Of a stretch of DNA of 64,000 nt, positions 1 to 7,217 are shown piece after piece. Position 1 is the stretch's first letter. Every line of letters begins with the position of its first letter. The notes beneath the pieces were generated by a model. That model saw only the letters and a list, made by a program, of their open reading frames with translations, did no database searches and was not told where the DNA came from. This DNA comes from Thermoanaerobaculum sp. (lineage in GTDB: Bacteria > Acidobacteriota > Thermoanaerobaculia > Multivoradales > UBA5704), in NCBI GenBank assembly GCA_021154885.1, contig JAJKHS010000133.1:1-64000 (forward strand), given 5' to 3'. The position numbers were made by a program, and so were the translations under genes.

Positions 1-365
1 GCCACGGCGGCGATGGTGCCGGTCTGGATCACCAGGAACAGCGTCCAGCCGTAGAGGAACCCCCAGAGCGGCGAGAAGGCCTCGCGCAGGTAGACGTACT
101 GGCCGCCGGCCCGCGGCATCATCGCCGCCAACTCGCCGTAGGAGAGGGCGGCGGCCACGGTCAAGAGGCCCGTCACCACCCAGACCATGAGCAGCCAGCC
201 GGCCGAGCCCACCTGCCGGGCGATCTCGGCGGGGACGATGAAGATGCCCGAGCCGATCATCGAGCCGGCCACGATCATGGTCGAGTCGAGGAGGCCGAGC
301 TCGCGGACGAACCCGGTGGTTCCCGCGCCCGCGCCGGCCTTCCCGTTCTGAGCGCTCGTTTTCAT
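1..365 (-). CDS. APC-family amino acid permease, 5' part only (runs off window start)
   Basis: The first 121 codons of a membrane transporter lie here; the rest is outside the window. The start is the ATG at 363-365. After a short Ala/Gly-rich cytoplasmic leader the protein has the GSMIGSGIF motif of APC-superfamily TM1, then GELAAMMPRAGGQYVYLREA of TM2 and the following loop, then the start of TM3. These are substrate-binding and gating segments of amino acid/polyamine permeases. It is a close paralogue of the complete permease at 51879-53438: I count about 15 differences in roughly 105 aligned residues. It lies downstream of the GGDEF-EAL gene on the same strand, with an 89-bp gap. The substrate cannot be inferred. 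Confidence 0.9.
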   Translation of the reverse strand, partial: MKTSAQNGKAGAGAGTTGFVRELGLLDSTMIVAGSMIGSGIFIVPAEIARQVGSAGWLLMVWVVTGLLTVAAALSYGELAAMMPRAGGQYVYLREAFSPLWGFLYGWTLFLVIQTGTIAAV

Positions 366-454
366 GGCGTCGAGAATTCCTCCTGCGCAAGACTTTCCGT
401 CAGCTTGTCGGCGGTGAAGGATAGCAGAGAGGAAGGGGCGGGGCCTACCGGGGC

Positions 455-2248
455 CTACCGCCGTCCCGGCAGGGCCGCGGAGGCCAGGGGGCGGGGAGGG
501 CTGATCCAGTTCCCCTGGGCGAAGTCCACGCCCAGGAGGCGCAGGCGCTCCACCACGGCGGAGCTGGTCACCCCTTCGGCGATGGTGCGCACGCCCATCA
601 CGTGCCCCACCTGGTTGATCGACTCCACCATCGCCCGGTCGAGGGGATCGGTGACCACGTCCTTGATGAACTTGCCGTCGATCTTGAGAAAGGAGACGGG
701 CAGGTCCTTGAGGTAGCCATAGGACGACATGCCGGTGCCAAAGTCGTCGAGGGCGAAGCGCACGCCGCGGGCGGCGAGCCGCTCCATGAGGCGCTGGGCC
801 TGCGGGAGGCTCTCGATGGCCGTCGTCTCCGTGATCTCGAAACACAGCTTGCCGGGCGGCGCGCCGGAGGCGTCCAGCTCCTCCTCGACGAAGGCCAGCA
901 GCTCGTCGTCCCCCAGCGACACGGCCGAGAGATTGATGGAGCAGAGCTGGAGCAGGTCGAGGAACGGCGGCGGCTGACTCATCAGGGTCTGGATACAGCT
1001 CCGGATCACCCAGCGGTCGATCGACCGCATCAGGCCGTAGCGCTCGGCGGCGCGGATGAAGTCGCTGGGCAGGTGGACGCGGCCGTCGTCCTCCAGCATG
1101 CGCAGCAGCACCTCGAAGTAGAGCCCCGGCGCGGCGTGGGGGGAGAGGGGCTGGATCTGCTGCGAGAAGAGGCGGAAGCGGTCCTGCTCCAGCGTCTGCT
1201 GGATGCGCACCACCCAGTTCATCTCGCCGTGACGGCGGACGAAGGTGTCATCGTCCTCCTGGTAGACCTGGATGCGGTTGCGCCCCTTCTCCTTGGCGGC
1301 GTAGCAGGCGTGATCGGCGGCCGAGAGGAGGTGGGCCACGGTGCGGAACTCGCGGGTGATGGGCACCAGGCCGATCGAGGCGCCGATGGCGAAGGTCTTG
1401 TCCCGCCAGGTGAAGCGGAACTGCTGCAGGGCGCGGTGGAACTCCGTCACCTGGCGCTCGGCGCTCTCCAGGGAGCAGCGGGCGAGGAGCACGCCGAACT
1501 CGTCGCCCCCCAGGCGGGCCACCAGGTCGGTGTCGCGCATCGAGTCCTGGAGCAGGGCGGTGACCCGGCACAGCAGCTCGTCGCCGGCGAGGTGGCCGCA
1601 GGTGTCGTTGACCAGCTTGAACTGGTCGAGGTCCATGTAGCAGAGGGCATGGGTGTTGGAGAGGCTGCGGGCCTCCTCCAGGGCGCGTTGCAGGTGGCCG
1701 TCGAAGGCCTGGCGGTTGAGCAGCCCCGTCAGCTCGTCGTGGGTGGCCTGATGGGCGAGCTGGAGGGCCATGAGGCGCTTGTCCGAGACGTCCTGGAAGA
1801 CCAGCACGGCGCCGATGATGCGGCCGTCCAGGGCGCGGATGGGGGAGCAGGTGCTCTCGATGCCGTAGCGCCGGCCGTCGCGGCGCTCGAGGCTGACGCG
1901 GTCCGCCAGGCGGAAGCTCCGCCCCTCCTCCAGACAGTGGCGCAGCACGTCGTCGATCCGCTGCTCGCTCTCGGAGAGGTGGAAGATCTCGGGCAGGGGC
2001 TTGCCGAGCGCCTCGGCGCGCTCCCAGCCGGTGAGCTTCTCGGCGACGGGGTTCAGGTACTTGATCCGCCCCTCGCCATCGGTGGCCAGCACGCCGTCGC
2101 CGATCGAGGCGAGGGTGACCTGGGCCAGCTCCTTCTCGGCGTACAGCTCCGTCATCTGGCGCTCATAGGCCCGCGTCGTCTGCGTCAGCAGATTGCGCAG
2201 GATGGCATTGTCGAGACCGAGTGGATCGAGCTCGAGGGGACCGCTCAT
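455..2248 (-). CDS. PAS-GGDEF-EAL cyclic-di-GMP turnover protein
   Basis: A 597-residue cytoplasmic signalling protein with no membrane segments. After a short helical lead-in, a PAS domain (about 44-160) is followed by a diguanylate cyclase domain with an intact GGDEF motif (247-251) and an inhibitory I-site RxxD (238-241) at the canonical five-residue spacing. A phosphodiesterase domain starts near 345; its signature is EVL (379-381) instead of EAL, but the downstream DDFGTG motif and a KIDGKF segment are intact, so hydrolysis is possible. The start was set at ATG 2246-2248 because the upstream gene stops inside it (ATGA overlap) and the longer open frame upstream is antisense-like low-complexity sequence. 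It is translationally coupled to the FIST sensor gene, which probably supplies the input. Which of the two activities dominates cannot be told. Confidence 0.93.
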   Translation of the reverse strand: MSGPLELDPLGLDNAILRNLLTQTTRAYERQMTELYAEKELAQVTLASIGDGVLATDGEGRIKYLNPVAEKLTGWERAEALGKPLPEIFHLSESEQRIDDVLRHCLEEGRSFRLADRVSLERRDGRRYGIESTCSPIRALDGRIIGAVLVFQDVSDKRLMALQLAHQATHDELTGLLNRQAFDGHLQRALEEARSLSNTHALCYMDLDQFKLVNDTCGHLAGDELLCRVTALLQDSMRDTDLVARLGGDEFGVLLARCSLESAERQVTEFHRALQQFRFTWRDKTFAIGASIGLVPITREFRTVAHLLSAADHACYAAKEKGRNRIQVYQEDDDTFVRRHGEMNWVVRIQQTLEQDRFRLFSQQIQPLSPHAAPGLYFEVLLRMLEDDGRVHLPSDFIRAAERYGLMRSIDRWVIRSCIQTLMSQPPPFLDLLQLCSINLSAVSLGDDELLAFVEEELDASGAPPGKLCFEITETTAIESLPQAQRLMERLAARGVRFALDDFGTGMSSYGYLKDLPVSFLKIDGKFIKDVVTDPLDRAMVESINQVGHVMGVRTIAEGVTSSAVVERLRLLGVDFAQGNWISPPRPLASAALPGRR

Positions 2249-3381
2249 GGACCGACCTCGCGGAGGAGCACCAGGATGGCCGTGTGGTTGTAGTAGGCGA
2301 GGTCGCCCCGGGGTGTGGGGCCGATCTCCCCGAAGGTAAGGAAGCCCGAGAGGGCGGCGCCACCCAGCGCGCCATGGACGGCGGCGACCTCCTGGCAGCC
2401 CTGCTCGCCCATCACCAGTCCGCGGCCGATGCAGGAGCAGACCACCGCGGCCTCCGGCGGCGGCCCGGGCAGCTCCGCGGCCAGGCTCGCCAGAGAGGCG
2501 TCGTTGCCCAGCCCCAACCGCACGTGGTCCCCCGCCTCCAGGTCGCCCCAGAAGGTGACGGCGCCGGGTGGCTGGTCGAAGAAGCGCAGGGTGCGATAGA
2601 GCCCCTGGCGTTCCGGACGCGGTCCCTCGACGAGGAGGGGGAAGCGGTAGGCCGCCGTGGGCATGGGGGCGAGCTCGCCGCCGACGGTGAAGAAACGCCG
2701 GTACCAGTCGGTGGCCGGCTCGCCGTCGATCTCCCGGACGATGCACCCCTCCGCCCGCGTCACCGTGTAGACGGGGGAGGCCGGGCTCCAGCCACGCACC
2801 ACCTCGACCTGCATGGCGATGCCCTGCAGGGTCAGCACCAGGCAGGCCGAGGGCAGCACCCGCTCGCCCACGAACACCCGGGCCCCGGCGCGGGTCACCG
2901 GCTCAGACTGCGAGGCCAGTCCGCCGGCCACCGGCGCCTGCAGCCCCCGCAGGCTCCGCCGCAGGTCGGCGAGGAAGCGCTCGGCGGGGAAGCGCAGGCC
3001 ATCCATCAGCAGCAGGGTGCCGTCCGCGGCGACGACGCGCCGGGCCACGCTCTCGACCCGCTGCAGGGGCGGCGGCGAGCCATGAGTGCCGGGGACGACC
3101 TCGATCCAGGCATGATGACGCTGCGGGTCGTCGAGCCAGAAGAGCTGGACGGTCCCCTGGCGGGTAACCTCCCCGTCCGCGACCTGCGTCACCGCCTCGC
3201 AGCCAAAGCGGAGGGCGTCCGGCCACGCCAGGGTCATGGCGGCGAGGACATCGCGCAGATTCTCCTCGGGCGGCAGGAACGCCAGGACGAAGTCGGGCTG
3301 CCGCCCCACCTCATCGGCCGCCGCGATGAGCTTGTCGCGGGAGGGCGTCCCCCCGGACAGATGAACCGTTCGGCTCCGCAT
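2245..3381 (-). CDS. FIST-domain sensory protein
   Basis: A 378-residue soluble protein with the layout of FIST N plus FIST C domains, a ligand-sensing module found next to signal-transduction outputs. Recognisable elements are the early PDFVLAFL strand, the Gly-rich AGGLAS turn in the middle, and the C-terminal CSCIGRGLVMGEQGCQE and GFLTFGEIGP segments characteristic of FIST C. It is the first gene of a two-gene operon: its stop codon overlaps the start of the GGDEF-EAL gene by 4 bp, so the pair is probably a split receptor/output for cyclic-di-GMP signalling. The ligand is unknown; small molecules such as amino acids have been proposed for the family. Confidence 0.85.
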   Translation of the reverse strand: MRSRTVHLSGGTPSRDKLIAAADEVGRQPDFVLAFLPPEENLRDVLAAMTLAWPDALRFGCEAVTQVADGEVTRQGTVQLFWLDDPQRHHAWIEVVPGTHGSPPPLQRVESVARRVVAADGTLLLMDGLRFPAERFLADLRRSLRGLQAPVAGGLASQSEPVTRAGARVFVGERVLPSACLVLTLQGIAMQVEVVRGWSPASPVYTVTRAEGCIVREIDGEPATDWYRRFFTVGGELAPMPTAAYRFPLLVEGPRPERQGLYRTLRFFDQPPGAVTFWGDLEAGDHVRLGLGNDASLASLAAELPGPPPEAAVVCSCIGRGLVMGEQGCQEVAAVHGALGGAALSGFLTFGEIGPTPRGDLAYYNHTAILVLLREVGP

Positions 3382-3589
3382 GACGAGATGTGAGATCGCG
3401 CGGCGAGCCGGCGTCTCCCCCCAATGAATTAAAACATGTGCGGGCGGATTCTACGCCGCTGAGAGGGGATGGGGGAAGGGCGGGGATTGGAGCTTTATCC
3501 CCGGCTCGTGGGCACGTCTCCTGGAGATCCAAGAAGTTGTGCCGGACCGTGTCACCTGCCACGGCCGGTCGCCGGAAAGCGTTCCAGGC

Positions 3590-5221
3590 CTACTCCAGGT
3601 CCGTCTCTCGATACTCGCCGTAGACCTGCCGCAGCGCATCCGAGATCTCTCCGAGCGTCACGGCGGCGCGGACGCAGTCGAGGATGGACGGCATGAGGTT
3701 GCGGTCCTCTTGCGCCGCGGTGGTGAGGGCCGCGAGAGTGGCGGCGGCTTTCTCCCCGTTCCGCCGCTCGCGCAGCGCACGGACGCGCTCCACCTGCTCC
3801 TGCTCGGCGGCGGGGTCGATGCGCAGGATCTCCCGTGGCACCTCCTGCTCGGACTGGAAGACGTTGACCCCGACGACCAGCTCCCGCTTGTCCTCGACCG
3901 CCATCTGGAAGCGATAGGCCGCCTCGGCGATCTCCCGCTGCTGGAACCCCCGCTCCAGGGCCGCCAGGGCGCCGCCCATCTCGTCGATCCTGCGCACGTA
4001 GTCCCGGGCCCGCTGGACGATCTCCTCCGTCCAGGCCTCGACCACGTACGAGCCGCCCAGGGGATCGGCCACGCCGGCGATGCCGCTCTCGTGGGCGATC
4101 ACCTGCTGGGTGCGCAGGGCGAGGCCCGCCGCCTCTTCGGTGGGAAGGCCCAGCGCCTCGTCGAGGGCGTTGGTGTGCAGCGACTGGGTACCGCCGCAGA
4201 CCGCTGCCAGGGCCTGGATCGCCACCCGCACCACGTTGTTCATGGGTTGCTGGGCGGTGAGCGTCGAGCCCGCCGTCTGGGTGTGGAAGCGCAGCCAGAG
4301 CGACCGCGGGTCCTGCGGCGCGAAGCGTTCCTGCATCAGCTCGGCCCACAGCCTCCGGGCGGCCCGGAACTTCGCCACCTCTTCCAGGAAATTGTTGTGA
4401 GCGTTGAAGAAGAAGGAGAGGCGCGGCGCGAACTCGTCGACGGCGAGGCCGCGGTCGAGGGCCGCCCGCACGTAGGCGAGGCCGTTGGCGAGGGTGAAGG
4501 CCACCTCCTGCACGGCCGTCGAGCCCGCCTCCCGCATGTGATAGCCGGAGATGGAGATGGTGTTCCACTTCGGCACCCGGTCGGCGCAGAAGGCGATGAC
4601 GTCGGTCACCAGTTTGAGCGACGGCCCGGGGGGATAGATGTAGGTGCCGCGGGCGGCGTACTCCTTGAGGATGTCGTTCTGGACCGTGCCGCCCACCCGT
4701 TCCCAGGGCACCCCCTGTTCCTCGGCCACCGCCAGGTAGAGGGAGAGGAGGATGGCGGCCGTGGCATTGATGGTCATCGAGGTCGTGACGCGGTCGAGGG
4801 GGATGTCGTCGAAGAGGCGGCGCATGTCCTCGATCGAGTCGATGGCGACCCCCACGCGGCCGACCTCGCCGCGGGCCAGGGCGTTGTCCGAGTCGTAGCC
4901 GATCTGGGTGGGGAGGTCGAAGGCCACGGAGAGGCCCGTGGTGCCCTGCGAAAGGAGGTACCGGTAGCGCCGGTTGGATTCGGCGGCGGAGGAGTAGCCC
5001 GCGTACTGGCGCATGGTCCAGAGGCGCTGGCGGTACATGTCGGCATAGAGCCCGCGGGTGAACGGGTACGTCCCCGGATCGCCCACCTTCTGCTCGTAGG
5101 GGATGCCCGCCACGTCGTCCGGCCGGTAGAAACGGCGGACGGGGATCTCGGAGGAGGTCTGCCGCGAGGCGTCCGCGGGGGCCGCGGCGGCGGGGCGCTC
5201 GGTCTTCGTCTCGATGGCCAT
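3590..5221 (-). CDS. methylmalonyl-CoA mutase large subunit (catalytic TIM-barrel domain)
   Basis: A 543-residue protein covering the acyl-CoA-binding TIM-barrel half of methylmalonyl-CoA mutase, which interconverts methylmalonyl-CoA and succinyl-CoA with adenosylcobalamin. The signature [20 protein letters not shown] carries the tyrosine typical of methylmalonyl-CoA rather than isobutyryl-CoA mutases, and [12 protein letters not shown] keeps the substrate-carboxylate arginine. [17 protein letters not shown] and [12 protein letters not shown] are also intact. The protein ends at about 543 residues without a B12-binding DxHxxG domain, so a separate small subunit is needed; none is in the window. 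The start at ATG 5219-5221 follows a TACAAT -10-like box by 6 nt with no Shine-Dalgarno site, suggesting a leaderless message. Confidence 0.93.
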   Translation of the reverse strand: MAIETKTERPAAAAPADASRQTSSEIPVRRFYRPDDVAGIPYEQKVGDPGTYPFTRGLYADMYRQRLWTMRQYAGYSSAAESNRRYRYLLSQGTTGLSVAFDLPTQIGYDSDNALARGEVGRVGVAIDSIEDMRRLFDDIPLDRVTTSMTINATAAILLSLYLAVAEEQGVPWERVGGTVQNDILKEYAARGTYIYPPGPSLKLVTDVIAFCADRVPKWNTISISGYHMREAGSTAVQEVAFTLANGLAYVRAALDRGLAVDEFAPRLSFFFNAHNNFLEEVAKFRAARRLWAELMQERFAPQDPRSLWLRFHTQTAGSTLTAQQPMNNVVRVAIQALAAVCGGTQSLHTNALDEALGLPTEEAAGLALRTQQVIAHESGIAGVADPLGGSYVVEAWTEEIVQRARDYVRRIDEMGGALAALERGFQQREIAEAAYRFQMAVEDKRELVVGVNVFQSEQEVPREILRIDPAAEQEQVERVRALRERRNGEKAAATLAALTTAAQEDRNLMPSILDCVRAAVTLGEISDALRQVYGEYRETDLE

Positions 5222-5227
5222 GCACCC

Positions 5228-5233
5228 ATTGTA
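5228..5233 (-). promoter_or_regulatory. -10 box (TACAAT) of the methylmalonyl-CoA mutase gene
   Basis: Read on the minus strand, GTTACAAT ends 6 nt before the ATG. No purine-rich ribosome site intervenes, so the transcript would start at or next to the start codon. No good -35 hexamer is visible. Confidence 0.5.
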
Positions 5234-5250
5234 ACGGGATACGCCTCCCG

Positions 5251-5346
5251 GGATCTGAGCCGCGTACATGCGGCCACGAGATGCAAAAATCAAGGTCTAT
5301 GCCGCATGTGTCGAGGTCTGAGCCGTTCAAACCGAGGTCGGAGCCG
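5251..5346. repeat. degenerate 21-bp spaced repeat in a gene-poor stretch
   Basis: The region 5234-5686 holds no convincing gene and looks lower in GC than its surroundings. Within it, aggtctatgccg (5293-5304), aggtctgagccg (5314-5325) and aggtcggagccg (5335-5346) repeat at exactly 21-bp spacing. A further tctgagccg at 5254-5262 lies three periods upstream of the second copy. The open frames across it have unusual composition and resemble no family I know. It could be decayed coding DNA, a structured RNA or a protein-binding array. Confidence 0.45.
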
Positions 5347-5686
5347 CAGCTTCGGCTTGGCGAGGCACTCCCAAAATGTCTGTTGTGGCTCTGGCCGATG
5401 TCGGAGTTGCGAAAGCCGGACTTGCCGATGCAACTATCCGGAAAGCAGATGCGTAGATTCCGATAGGAGAGGCGACTTGACCCTAAGTTGCGGCACAATT
5501 CGAGGCTACGGTGACTCGCGCCACGCAGGAGGCGGCTGCGATCCGGAGGCGGGCTCCCGATGAGCCGAAGTTTGCAGCAAAGAAGCGCGCAGTGGCGGCT
5601 CACGCCGTGGTGGAAGCGGCAGATTAGGAAGTATACGCGGCTCAACCCTCAACGTTTGCGGCAGGCCAGCGCTCCCCGAGTCCTGC

Positions 5687-5692
5687 TACAGT
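5687..5692 (+). promoter_or_regulatory. -10 box (TACAGT) before the small protein gene at 5700
   Basis: TACAGT ends 7 nt before the ATG at 5700, with no Shine-Dalgarno sequence between. This is the same leaderless arrangement as at 5228-5233, 55062-55067 and 63657-63662. Confidence 0.4.
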
Positions 5693-5699
5693 TTCGGAC

Positions 5700-5903
5700 A
5701 TGAAGATCCTCTCCTTCGACGGCGATGCCGCCACGGTGCAACTGAAGGCGCTGGAGATCCGCACACTGCGCAACGCCGTGCGGGAGGCGCTACGCGGGCC
5801 GGGCGATGCGGAGGAGCGGTTCGGCGCTCCCCGTGAGATGGTGGAAGGGCTGCGGGACACCCTCGACGCCGTTTTCGATCAGGTGGACCCCGGAGACATC
5901 TAG
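5700..5903 (+). CDS. small acidic conserved-looking protein of unknown function
   Basis: 67 residues, beginning MKILSFDGDAATVQL and continuing with an amphipathic helical middle and a second helix (REMVEGLRDTLDAVF). There are no Cys residues, no membrane segment and no signal peptide. The layout (short beta start with an SFDGD-like turn, then two helices) resembles small uncharacterised proteins that open MKI..., but I cannot name a family. A -10-like TACAGT lies 7 nt before the ATG. It stands alone, 120 bp ahead of the ComEA-like gene. Function unknown. Confidence 0.6.
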   Translation: MKILSFDGDAATVQLKALEIRTLRNAVREALRGPGDAEERFGAPREMVEGLRDTLDAVFDQVDPGDI

Positions 5904-6023
5904 GAGCCCCGGCGGTCCACCTGTAATCCAGGACGTAATGCTACCCTCATACTCTGCGGGCTCCAGAGTCGAAGAGGGGCGATGTCCCTCTGCCACCCAA
6001 GAGACCCAGAAAGGAAATCCAGA

Positions 6024-6590
6024 ATGTCATTCAGCAGAGCTCGAACGATGTCGTTGCTCGCCCTGTCGGCGCTGCTCGCCCTGGCCCTCCCGGCCGGGGC
6101 GGCGGCGGCCAAGGCCAAGACCGCGGCGGCCGCCGCCGGTCCGGTGGACCTCAATACGGCGACCCAGGCGCAGTTGGAGGCCCTCCCCAGCGTGGGAGTC
6201 GCGACGGCGAAGAAGATCATCGCCGGGCGTCCCTATGCCTCCGTGCAGGACCTGTCGAAGGCCGGCGTCTCGGCCAAGACCATCGCCGCCATCACCCCCC
6301 TGGTGACGGTGACCGCGGCGGCGGCGGCTCCGGCGGCGGCTCCCGTTCCCGCTCCGGCGCCCGCCCCCAGGCCGTCGACCGCGCCCTCCAAGGCGGCTTC
6401 GTCGGCCCCGGCCACGGCCCAGGTCCCGCCCGCGCCCGGCATGGTGTGGGTCAACCTGGACACCAGGATCTTCCACCGCCAGGGCGACCACTGGTACGGC
6501 AACACCAAGCACGGCCAGTTCATGACCGAGGCCGCCGCCCTCCAGGCCGGCTACCGCGAGGCGAAGAAGGGCGGCAAGCCCAAGCCGTAG
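6024..6590 (+). CDS. secreted ComEA-like helix-hairpin-helix protein
   Basis: 188 residues. An N-terminal signal peptide (SLLALSALLALALPAGAAAA) is followed by a single HhH unit, VDLNTATQAQLEALPSVGV...IIAGRPY, of the ComEA/competence type that binds DNA non-specifically. Next come an Ala/Pro-rich linker of about 50 residues and a C-terminal module (about 145-188) with WVNLDTRIFHRQGDHWYG and MTEAAALQAGYREAKKG, which I recognise as a short unnamed domain common at the ends of such proteins. The start ATG 6024 was chosen because it directly precedes the signal peptide, with AAGGAAA about 10 nt upstream. It is probably extracytoplasmic. A role in DNA uptake is possible but not shown: no other competence genes are nearby. 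Confidence 0.85.
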   Translation: MSFSRARTMSLLALSALLALALPAGAAAAKAKTAAAAAGPVDLNTATQAQLEALPSVGVATAKKIIAGRPYASVQDLSKAGVSAKTIAAITPLVTVTAAAAAPAAAPVPAPAPAPRPSTAPSKAASSAPATAQVPPAPGMVWVNLDTRIFHRQGDHWYGNTKHGQFMTEAAALQAGYREAKKGGKPKP

Positions 6591-6610
6591 GCGATCACCT
6601 CTGCCGTTCT

Positions 6611-6637
6611 CCCTCCTCTCCCTCCGGGAGAGGAGGG
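6611..6637. terminator. bidirectional hairpin between convergent genes
   Basis: A perfect 12-bp inverted repeat (CCCTCCTCTCCC / GGGAGAGGAGGG) with a 3-nt loop lies between the plus-strand ComEA-like gene and the minus-strand retropepsin remnant. There is no T tract, so it may act as a Rho-assisted or GC-only terminator. Confidence 0.6.
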
Positions 6638-6660
6638 TCGGGGCATGTCGATCGCAGTCG

Positions 6661-6840
6661 CTAGAACGCTAAGGTGAAGGTCTTAGCGCTGCCGTTGTAG
6701 GCGAAGAGACACTGGTCCAAGATGTCCCTCCCAATGAGGGCGTCGATCCCTTGGATCGCCAGCTCCGACGCGATCACCGGAATTGTCTGAAAGATCAGCG
6801 GAGGGCTGTTCGAGGCAGGAATCAGCAAAGCGACATCGAA
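6661..6840 (-). pseudogene. retropepsin-like aspartic protease, C-terminal remnant
   Basis: Reading minus-strand from 6840 to the TAG at 6661-6663 gives about 59 residues ending IGRDILDQCLFAYNG...FTLAF. The (L/I)IGRDxL followed by FxYNG is the C-terminal hallmark of bacterial retropepsin-like clan AA proteases. The frame is closed by a TGA just upstream of 6840, and the N-terminal half with the catalytic D-T/S-G motif is absent, so the gene is truncated or frameshifted. Its 5' end overlaps the 3' end of the small gene at 6822-7103 in a different frame. An intact relative would be expected to follow that gene directly. Confidence 0.7.
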
Positions 6841-7103
6841 CTGTCATGGACGCAAGCCGATCGCCTGAGTACGCACGGATCCACTAGGCGTGAGATGAAC
6901 TGTGCCTGCTCAAAGGCTTGGATCTTCTTCACTAAGAACGGCGCCAAGCCGAATCGAGCATAGCCGTCCTTGATTGCATCCTCATAGCTGCTGAAAAAAT
7001 CAACGACATGCTCGCCGTGGATCAAGACGAATTTACCCTCGTGCTCACCCTTCAGCTCCGAGAGCTTGCTCCTGAAGGTCTCCAGTTCTCTTTCCAGGGC
7101 CAT
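6822..7103 (-). CDS. small conserved protein, partner of retropepsin-like genes
   Basis: 93 residues starting at ATG 7101-7103, preceded by a strong GGAGGAGG ribosome site. The body, with segments GKFVLIHGEHVVDFFSSYED and YARFGLAPFLVKKIQ, matches my memory of a small uncharacterised family usually encoded just ahead of a retropepsin-like protease. The conserved part seems to end near VDPC; the last 15 or so residues look like read-through into sequence altered when the downstream protease gene was truncated. It is cytoplasmic, with no catalytic motif. Function unknown. Confidence 0.7.
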   Translation of the reverse strand: MALERELETFRSKLSELKGEHEGKFVLIHGEHVVDFFSSYEDAIKDGYARFGLAPFLVKKIQAFEQAQFISRLVDPCVLRRSACVHDSSMSLC

Positions 7104-7217
7104 GTCCCGCCACCTCCTCCCATCCAAAGGGTTGCGCCATAGTCCGAGCACCCTTGCCCAGAGTATACACAAGCAACGAGGGTCAACGGACAGCGACAGC
7201 GCAGCTTGACCTGGCTC

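Noticed and set aside
5281-5466. Small protein gene over the 21-bp repeats
   Set aside because: Composition is unlike neighbouring genes, there is no ribosome site, and the frame only reflects the repeated DNA.
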